In this document: positions 6,706 to 11,036 of the stretch, piece by piece
Numbering within the stretch: the first letter of the stretch is position 1
Layout of the letters: every line of letters starts with the position of its first letter
NCBI GenBank assembly: GCA_031365375.1
Contig: JANLXZ010000395.1
Span: 1 to 11,036, forward strand
Length of the DNA stretch: 11,036 bases
From: JAKFWF01 sp031365375
GTDB taxonomy: Bacteria; Pseudomonadota; Alphaproteobacteria; Rhizobiales; Hyphomicrobiaceae
Reading direction: 5' to 3'
Program-made: the position numbers and the translations under genes
The notes under the pieces: generated by a model
Database searches by the model: none
Told to the model about the DNA's origin: nothing
Seen by the model: the letters and a program-made list of their open reading frames with translations, nothing else

Positions 6706-7392
6706 TCAAACGACCACCACATCCAGATCGCCGACGCCGTCGACGTGCCCCTTGAGGTGGTCGCCTTTTTTCACTGCGCCCACACCAGCGGGCGTCCCAG
6801 TGAGGATCAAATCACCAGCTTTCAGTTCCCACAATCCCGACAGATATTCGATCTGCGACGGGATATCCCAAATCAGCTGCGCGAGGTCGCCGGTCTGCTT
6901 GCGTACGCCATTTAAGTCGAGCCAGATTGCGCCCTTGGTCGGGTGGCCGATCTTCGACGCCGGCTGAATCGCGGTGCAGGGCGCCGAATCATCGAACGCC
7001 TTGCCGATTTCCCACGGGCGGCCAGCTTTCTTGGCTTCGCCCTGCAGATCGCGGCGCGTCATGTCGAGCGCGATCGCGTAGCCAAACACGTGGCCCAATG
7101 CGTCGGCGGCTTTGATGTTCTTGCCGCCGGATTGCAAAGCCACGACCAGCTCGATTTCCCAGTGCACATCCTTTGAGCCGGCGGGGTAGGGGAACTTGCC
7201 ATCGGTCCGAAGTGCATCAGGCGTCTTCATGAAGAAGAATGGGGCTTCCTTGTCGGGATCGTGGCCCATCTCGCGGGTGTGCTCGGCGTAGTTGCGCCCG
7301 ACGCAATAAAGACGGCGGACGGGGAAAAGGGCTGACGAACCAGCGACGGGGAGTGCTGCCTGCGGCGGGGGATCGATTACATAGGTCGTCAT
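6706..7392 (-). CDS. Fumarylacetoacetate hydrolase family protein (fumarylpyruvate hydrolase-like)
   Basis: Metal-dependent C-C bond hydrolase of the FAH superfamily, 228 residues, the single-domain length. The conserved parts are YCVGRNYAEHTREMG (29-43), the metal ligands E79 and E81 in HWEIELVVAL and D110 in YAIALDMTRRD, K131 in WEIGKAFD, and LTGTPAGVGAVKKGD near the C-terminus. The N-terminus and the REMGHDP segment resemble fumarylpyruvate hydrolases (NagK type, gentisate pathway) and FAHD1-type acylpyruvase/oxaloacetate decarboxylases. No gentisate dioxygenase or isomerase gene is present here, so the substrate is open. The start at 7392 is fixed by a strong AAGGAGT (7398-7404) 5 nt upstream. 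It follows asd by 54 bp on the same strand and is probably co-transcribed with it. It meets the CobW-family gene tail to tail. Confidence 0.92.
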   Translation of the reverse strand: MTTYVIDPPPQAALPVAGSSALFPVRRLYCVGRNYAEHTREMGHDPDKEAPFFFMKTPDALRTDGKFPYPAGSKDVHWEIELVVALQSGGKNIKAADALGHVFGYAIALDMTRRDLQGEAKKAGRPWEIGKAFDDSAPCTAIQPASKIGHPTKGAIWLDLNGVRKQTGDLAQLIWDIPSQIEYLSGLWELKAGDLILTGTPAGVGAVKKGDHLKGHVDGVGDLDVVVV

Positions 7393-7446
7393 TGAGCACT
7401 CCTTGCAAGCGCTAAGGTTTCGGCGATTTCTTGGCGAGGACCGCGA

Positions 7447-8487
7447 TTACGCGACCTTTTTCATCAGGTTGCGGTTGATGATGGTCTCGGCGATCTGGAT
7501 CGTATTGAGGGCCGCACCCTTGCGCAGATTGTCGGAGACGACCCACAGTACAAGGCCGTTCTCGACCGTCGCGTCGGCGCGGATGCGGCTGATGTAGGTT
7601 GCATCTTCGCCGGCGCACTCTTGCGGCGTCATGTAACCGCCGTCCTCTTTCTTATCGATGACGAGGCAGCCTGGCGCCTCGCGCAGGATCGAGCGGGCGA
7701 ACTCGGCCGAGATCGGCTTTTCGAACTCGACGTTGATCGATTCCGAATGCCCGACGAATACCGGCACGCGCACGCAAGTTGCCACCACCTTGATCTTCGG
7801 ATCGAGGATCTTCTTCGTCTCCGCCATCATCTTCCACTCTTCTTTGGTGAAGCCGTCTTCCATGAAGGTGTCGATGTGGGGGATGACGTTGAAGGCAATT
7901 TCCTTTGGGAATTTCTTTGCCGACACTTCCTGGCCCGGCACGTATTTGCCCTTGGTTTGAGACCACAGCTCGTCCATCGCGGCCTTTCCCGCGCCGGACA
8001 CCGACTGATAGGTGGAAACCACGATCCTGGTGATCGTCGCTTCGTCATGCAGCGGTTTGAGGGCGACAACCATCTGCGCCGTCGAACAGTTCGGATTGGC
8101 GATGATGTTCTTGCGCTTGGCCTTCTTCATGTAGGCGTCGAGTACGTGCGCGTTGACCTCCGGCACGACGAGGGGAACGTCCATGTCGTAGCGCCAGGCC
8201 GACGAGTTATCGATCACCAATGCGCCAGTCGCGCCGATCTTGGGGGCCCACTCCTTGGACACGGCGCCGCCGGCCGACATGATAACGAAGTCCATTTTCG
8301 AGAAGTCAAAATTCTCGATATCTTCGCATTTCAAGGTCCGGTCGCCGAATGAAACCTGCTTGCCGACCGAGCGGCGCGAGGCGATGGCGTGCACTTCGCT
8401 GGCGGGGAATTTCCGCTCATCCAGGATCGACAGCATTTCGTGCCCCACGTTGCCCGTAGCGCCGACGATTGCGACCTTGTAGCTCAT
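7447..8487 (-). CDS. asd: Aspartate-semialdehyde dehydrogenase
   Basis: Catalyses NADPH-dependent reduction of aspartyl phosphate to aspartate semialdehyde, the branch point to lysine/diaminopimelate, methionine and threonine; it acts in the cytoplasm and is usually essential. The 346-residue length is normal. The cofactor-binding loop is GATGNVG (9-15), the catalytic cysteine is C134 in NPNCST, SGAGKAAMDEL (164-174) is the family signature region, and R240 and H247 in CVRVPVFVGHSESINVEFE supply substrate binding and the catalytic base. The ATG at 8487 has GGAGA 7 nt upstream. It is preceded by a candidate promoter (8539-8566) and a GC-rich hairpin, so it probably starts its own transcript, which then continues into the FAH-family gene 54 bp downstream. 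Confidence 0.98.
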   Translation of the reverse strand: MSYKVAIVGATGNVGHEMLSILDERKFPASEVHAIASRRSVGKQVSFGDRTLKCEDIENFDFSKMDFVIMSAGGAVSKEWAPKIGATGALVIDNSSAWRYDMDVPLVVPEVNAHVLDAYMKKAKRKNIIANPNCSTAQMVVALKPLHDEATITRIVVSTYQSVSGAGKAAMDELWSQTKGKYVPGQEVSAKKFPKEIAFNVIPHIDTFMEDGFTKEEWKMMAETKKILDPKIKVVATCVRVPVFVGHSESINVEFEKPISAEFARSILREAPGCLVIDKKEDGGYMTPQECAGEDATYISRIRADATVENGLVLWVVSDNLRKGAALNTIQIAETIINRNLMKKVA

Positions 8488-8538
8488 GATAAGTTCTCCG
8501 ATTGGCTGCGCGCCAAGATGCGCCGCGTGCCCGGGTGC

Positions 8539-8566
8539 GTCATAGCTGATTTTACGAGGGAATCAA
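8539..8566 (-). promoter_or_regulatory. Candidate sigma70-type promoter of asd
   Basis: On the minus strand TTGATT (8561-8566) and TATGAC (8539-8544) are spaced by 16 bp. The -10 box lies about 51 bp upstream of the asd ATG, which would give a leader of about 45 nt. The match is reasonable but was found by eye only. Confidence 0.4.
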
Positions 8567-8586
8567 TGAGGCGATCGGAAGTTTCA

Positions 8587-8614
8587 CCGCGCGGCCAGGC
8601 TTGCCGCCGCGCGG
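8587..8614. terminator. GC-rich hairpin between the small membrane protein gene and asd
   Basis: CCGCGCGGC (8587-8595) and GCCGCGCGG (8606-8614) are exact reverse complements around a 10-nt loop, giving a 9-bp stem of only G and C. It lies 50 bp past the stop of the small membrane-protein gene (8664) and just upstream of the candidate asd promoter, so it could end that transcript. There is no T-run on either side, so it may instead need Rho or be incidental in this GC-rich DNA. Confidence 0.35.
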
Positions 8615-8663
8615 GATCGTCAGCCGCTAGTTGCGACTCCGTGGCTCATCGGGCGCGATGCCG

Positions 8664-8933
8664 TTATCGGCCATCGTCGCGGTCGAAAAGGCCCGGCGGG
8701 CTCATTGAAGCCTGATTTACGCGCACGAATTGCTGCGGGCCGGCGTTTTCCATCATCGTCGTTGTGCCCCAAGTGGCAATGAAAACGGAAAAGCCCATCA
8801 GAACTACAAGTAGCACAACGACGTCGCTGAGTATTTGCGGTTTCTTTAGTTGATGTTCCCGCCAGACATGATCGTCGGCTGTATCGGTGGCAGAATTAGT
8901 GTCGGAATTCTCTTCGGTAAAATGCGATTTCAT
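8664..8933 (-). CDS. Small single-pass membrane protein, function unknown
   Basis: Not recognised. The 89-residue product has an acidic, Ser/Thr/Asp-rich N-terminus (MKSHFTEENSDTNSATDTAD), a short basic segment around residues 25-33, one hydrophobic segment at about 36-55 (LSDVVVLLVVLMGFSVFIAT), and a polar tail of about 30 residues ending in PPGLFDRDDGR. By the positive-inside rule the basic segment before the helix suggests a cytoplasmic N-terminus. The start at 8933 is supported by a strong GGAGG (8942-8946) 8 nt upstream; the frame stays open to 9062, but the extension lacks such a site. It stands alone between the secreted-protein gene and asd. The good ribosome-binding site and -10-like box make it a likely real gene. 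Confidence 0.7.
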   Translation of the reverse strand: MKSHFTEENSDTNSATDTADDHVWREHQLKKPQILSDVVVLLVVLMGFSVFIATWGTTTMMENAGPQQFVRVNQASMSPPGLFDRDDGR

Positions 8934-9154
8934 CACAGACCCCTCCGGTCGTTTGGTTGGACTGTCGAGACAAATTATATGCGACGGATATGAGCTGGCT
9001 CGTAATTGGCAGTGCTTAATCTGCGGTGACGAGGCTTGCAGCCCGCTCTTTTTTATCCGCACGTGTCATAGTAGCTCAAGGTTGGACAAGCGTCACATCA
9101 CAATTCGCGTGTTTCACGAGGTCGTGAGCCTGACGACGAGCAACGAGCCGAAAC
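8934..9154 (-). promoter_or_regulatory. Intergenic region with a TATAAT box upstream of the small membrane protein gene
   Basis: This 221-bp gap separates two minus-strand genes. On the minus strand there is a consensus TATAAT (8974-8979) about 40 bp before the start at 8933, giving a leader of about 33 nt. I could not find a good -35 element 16-18 bp upstream of it. GGAGG (8942-8946) is the ribosome-binding site of the downstream gene. No other gene or repeat is evident here. Confidence 0.35.
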
Positions 9155-9163
9155 TCAGTTTCG
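9149..9163. repeat. Small palindrome across the stop codon of the secreted-protein gene
   Basis: CGAAACTCAGTTTCG is a perfect inverted repeat; folded, it gives a 6-bp stem with a 3-nt loop formed by the TCA that encodes the TGA stop of the minus-strand gene. No T-run follows, so a terminator role is only a possibility. Confidence 0.4.
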
Positions 9164-9727
9164 CGCCATGCGCAAGCTCAAATATGAATTGATCATCTTG
9201 AGCATTTCCGTGCGCACCGTGGCTGACCGGTTGACGTACTCGACAACAGGCCAGGCAAGATAACCGCTGACACCGGTGACGTTAGCCATGCCGGGGGTGG
9301 CGTCGATTGCGATCGACTCTTTAATGATGATGCGAGGCGAGAACGTCGCCGAGATTGCGATCGAATTTTCTTTCGTGGTGAGATCGCACGTAACGGGTTG
9401 GGGCGGCGCTTCGAAAGTGTAGTCGGCCTCGGTCAGCATGTGTGCGAGTAGCCCCCGGGAGATGCGAACCGAAACAGTGCACTGAGCGTCATTGAGCATA
9501 TCTCGGGTCAAGCGGCGCATCTCCTCACGCTCTTTTTCGGCGAGCCAGACTGGATATTCGCAAACGAGTTCGGACCCTAGGCCGCGGGCGAGCTCCCAGA
9601 AGCAGTTGTTCTTCGATTCCGGCCGATTGGCACTGGTGCGGGCGGGGCTTCCAGCGTTGCTGATACCAGCTGTCGCACAGCCGAGCGCAAGGATTATAAG
9701 CATGCACGTGTGCTTCGGGACATTCAT
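9155..9727 (-). CDS. Predicted secreted/periplasmic protein, function unknown
   Basis: Not recognised. With the start at 9727 the product is 190 residues. It begins with a basic residue and a hydrophobic stretch (MNVPKHTCMLIILALGCATAGISNAG) that looks like a signal peptide, probably cut near residue 26; ALGC at 14-17 is a poor lipobox, so lipidation is less likely. The mature part holds four cysteines (42, 56, 83, 114), which could form two disulfides in the periplasm. A charged, probably helical segment (63-80, AEKEREEMRRLTRDMLND) is followed by a beta-rich second half with ITRxxx-poor, alternating hydrophobic residues (NSIAISATFSPRIIIKESIA, 121-140). The frame is open upstream to 9883, but that extension is basic and would bury the signal peptide, so I reject it. 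No clear ribosome-binding site precedes 9727. It is divergent from the cytochrome oxidase subunit IV gene. Confidence 0.65.
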   Translation of the reverse strand: MNVPKHTCMLIILALGCATAGISNAGSPARTSANRPESKNNCFWELARGLGSELVCEYPVWLAEKEREEMRRLTRDMLNDAQCTVSVRISRGLLAHMLTEADYTFEAPPQPVTCDLTTKENSIAISATFSPRIIIKESIAIDATPGMANVTGVSGYLAWPVVEYVNRSATVRTEMLKMINSYLSLRMARN

Positions 9728-9884
9728 GAGCTGCGGCCTGAACAGGAGGATAGCTGAGCGTGCCGCAGTAAAATCCTCGATTTGCGGATTTTTCGGGGAG
9801 AAATCGTGGCTCGACTTGCTTGATGCTTTAAATCGCTTCGTATAGCAGTTGATCGGACTTTCACGCCGAGGACGAGGAAACACG
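9728..9884. promoter_or_regulatory. Divergent intergenic region, candidate promoter for oxidase subunit IV/pntA
   Basis: This 157-bp region lies between the minus-strand secreted-protein gene and the plus-strand oxidase subunit gene. On the plus strand a -10-like TATAGC (9841-9846) is preceded by TTGATG (9820-9825) with a short 15-bp spacer; the box is about 39 bp before the ATG at 9885. GAGG (9874-9877) is the ribosome-binding site, 7 nt from the start. I found no clear promoter for the minus-strand gene. Confidence 0.3.
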
Positions 9885-10028
9885 ATGAGCGAGCATCACG
9901 CCGGTGGTCATCCGGAAATGGATTACGTAGAGCACGAGCGCACATACGCGGGATTTTTGACCGGCACCAAGGTGCTGGTGGGCTTAGTCATATTGATTCT
10001 TGTTGGCATGTTTATCTTCCTCGTATGA
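9885..10028 (+). CDS. aa3-type cytochrome c oxidase subunit IV
   Basis: A 47-residue inner-membrane protein of the bacterial aa3-type cytochrome c oxidase subunit IV family (Pfam COX4_pro_2). The His-rich N-terminus MSEHHAGGHPEMDYVEHERT carries the family-typical MDYxEHERTY motif (12-20), then GFLTGTKVLVGL leads into a single membrane helix (about 28-46). The subunit is an accessory component at the edge of the terminal oxidase and has no catalytic residues. Its ATG has GAGG 7 nt upstream. The genes for the main oxidase subunits are not here. In Bradyrhizobium-like genomes, to my knowledge, this small gene often precedes the transhydrogenase genes, as it does here with a 126-bp gap, so co-transcription with pntA is possible. 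Confidence 0.88.
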   Translation: MSEHHAGGHPEMDYVEHERTYAGFLTGTKVLVGLVILILVGMFIFLV

Positions 10029-10154
10029 TCACATCATTCTGGTATCATCACGATCGTGTGTGACCCCCAGTTCACCATTTTTTGCCATCCAAACGACCTT
10101 CCACGCAACATGTCGCCTTCAGTTTGGGCGGGCATGTAAATCGGACACAGACCC
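10029..10154 (+). promoter_or_regulatory. Intergenic region before pntA
   Basis: This 126-bp gap contains the 10-bp palindrome CACGATCGTG (10049-10058), a T-run (10078-10083) preceded only by a 4-bp stem, and an imperfect inverted pair ACATG (10108-10112) / CATGT (10133-10137). None is a convincing terminator or promoter. An in-frame TAA at 10137-10139 limits the pntA start to 10155. Confidence 0.3.
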
Positions 10155-11036
10155 ATGGTCACAATTGCCGCCACAGCCGAAGATGCTGGTGAATCCCGCG
10201 TCGCGCTATCGCCTGAAACAGCGAAAAAACTCGTGGCGCTCGGTTGCACCGTCAGAGTGCAGTCGGGCGCGGGGACAAAGTCGCGGTTCGCGGATGCGCT
10301 TTATCAGGCAGCGGGAGCGACGGTTGCCGCGACGGCGGCCGAGGCCACCAGTGGTGCGGACATACTGCTGAAAGTTCGCCGCCCCTCGGCGGATGAAGTA
10401 AAAACTTTGAAGCCCGGGGCGATCGTCGCGGCCATCCTATCGCCGTTCGATGACCGCGAAGGTCTCGATGCGCTCGCGGCAACGGGTGTCAGTCTGTTCT
10501 CAATGGAGTTCATGCCGCGCATCACCCGTGCACAGTCGATGGACGTTCTGTCGAGCCAGGCCAATCTCGCCGGCTACAAGGCGGTCGTCGACGCTGCCTC
10601 ACTGTTCGAGCAGGCCATGCCGATGATGATGACCGCTGCCGGAACGGTGCCGGCGGCACGTGTCTTCATCATGGGCGTCGGCGTTGCCGGGTTGCAGGCC
10701 ATCGCCACGGCACGTCGGCTCGGCGCCATCGTCACCGCGACGGACGTGCGTCCGGCGACCAGGGAGCAGGTAGCGTCGCTCGGCGCCAAATTCATCGCTG
10801 TCGAGGACGACGAGTTCAAGCAGGCTCAGACGACTGCCGGCTACGCCAAGCCGATGTCGGAGGCCTATCAGGCGAAACAGTCGGAACTCGTCGCCAATCA
10901 CATCAAGACCCAGGACATCGTCATTACGACGGCGTTGATCCCGGGGCGGCCGGCGCCGCGGTTGATCACGACGGCCATGGTTCAGGTCATGAAACCAGGC
11001 GCCGTCATCGTCGACCTGGCAGCTGAACGCGGCGGC
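10155..11036 (+). CDS. pntA: Proton-translocating NAD(P) transhydrogenase subunit alpha (3' end outside window)
   Basis: The NAD(H)-binding domain I subunit of the inner-membrane transhydrogenase, which uses the proton gradient to reduce NADP+ with NADH. The 294 visible residues cover most of the soluble domain: the N-terminal ESRVALSPETAKKLVALG (13-30) with the alanine-dehydrogenase-like fold, the signature RITRAQSMDVLSSQANLAGY (122-141), the Rossmann glycine loop MGVGVAGLQAIATARRLG (173-190), the acidic end of that fold in TATDVRP (D197), the mobile-loop region TTAGYAKPM (226-234), and PGAVIVDLAAERGG at the right edge. About 80-90 residues should follow if the alpha subunit is split as in Rhodospirillum, more if a membrane part is fused; the window cannot decide. 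The ATG at 10155 is the only start after an in-frame TAA at 10137; its ribosome-binding site is weak. Confidence 0.97.
   Translation, partial: MVTIAATAEDAGESRVALSPETAKKLVALGCTVRVQSGAGTKSRFADALYQAAGATVAATAAEATSGADILLKVRRPSADEVKTLKPGAIVAAILSPFDDREGLDALAATGVSLFSMEFMPRITRAQSMDVLSSQANLAGYKAVVDAASLFEQAMPMMMTAAGTVPAARVFIMGVGVAGLQAIATARRLGAIVTATDVRPATREQVASLGAKFIAVEDDEFKQAQTTAGYAKPMSEAYQAKQSELVANHIKTQDIVITTALIPGRPAPRLITTAMVQVMKPGAVIVDLAAERGG

Noticed and set aside
6493..6915. 140-codon plus-strand frame running from the CobW-family gene through the repeats into the hydrolase gene
   Set aside because: It is in a shifted frame inside two real genes. Its apparent internal peptide repeat merely reflects the 27-bp DNA repeat.
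7621..8352. 243-codon plus-strand frame antisense to asd
   Set aside because: Asd is certain from its catalytic motifs, and the antisense product has the His/Arg/Asp-rich composition of a shadow frame.
9728..9883. 52-residue upstream extension of the secreted-protein gene
   Set aside because: The added part is basic and low in hydrophobicity, would place the signal peptide internally, and would occupy nearly the whole divergent promoter region.
1..11036. CRISPR array, tRNA/rRNA, transposase, phage or toxin-antitoxin genes
   Set aside because: No regularly spaced repeats, cloverleaf-like or rRNA sequence, transposase or integrase motif, or paired small toxin/antitoxin genes were seen on either strand.

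Overview
The window looks like a chromosomal stretch of a GC-rich alphaproteobacterium, most likely of the Hyphomicrobiales (Bradyrhizobium/Rhodopseudomonas-like). The reasons are the tightly packed liv-type transporter genes, the short aa3-type cytochrome oxidase subunit IV gene next to a proton-translocating transhydrogenase gene, and the codon and base composition. This placement is inferred from gene content and style. No rRNA, tRNA, CRISPR array, insertion sequence or phage gene was seen.

Region 1 (1-5447, minus strand, read right to left) is one compact transport operon. It begins with a FucA-like class II (zinc) aldolase. Next comes an unusual LivH-class permease with an N-terminal lipoprotein-type signal and a domain of about 130 residues. 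After a 161-bp gap follow a standard LivH permease, a LivM permease with an extra N-terminal membrane region, and the LivG ATPase, which runs off the left edge. Junctions are extremely tight: aldolase/permease and livH/livM are each separated by 1 nt, and livM/livG overlap in TGATG. No substrate-binding protein and no livF are visible; they may lie left of position 1. An aldolase at the head of the operon and two LivH-type subunits suggest that the cargo may not be a simple branched-chain amino acid.

Region 2 (5448-6710) holds a COG0523/CobW-family GTPase with a CxCC motif and a His-rich metal-binding tract. It is divergent from the zinc aldolase and ends inside a small cluster of repeats and hairpins. 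One repeat unit spans its stop codon, and the cluster separates it from the convergent gene on the right.

Region 3 (6706-9727, minus strand) carries, in transcription order, a predicted secreted protein with four mature cysteines, an 89-residue single-pass membrane protein, aspartate-semialdehyde dehydrogenase (asd), and a fumarylacetoacetate-hydrolase-family enzyme resembling fumarylpyruvate hydrolases. Asd serves Lys/Met/Thr/diaminopimelate synthesis. The two small proteins are not recognised.

Region 4 (9728-11036, plus strand) starts from a divergent intergenic region with a 47-residue aa3-type cytochrome c oxidase subunit IV. The start of the NAD(P) transhydrogenase alpha subunit (pntA) follows and runs off the right edge. 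Both are inner-membrane bioenergetic components, and the two genes are commonly neighbours in this bacterial group.

Nothing here is a proven new system. The most unusual items are the lipobox-tethered permease with its aldolase partner, the duplicated LivH subunits, and the stop-codon-spanning repeat at the end of the CobW-family gene.
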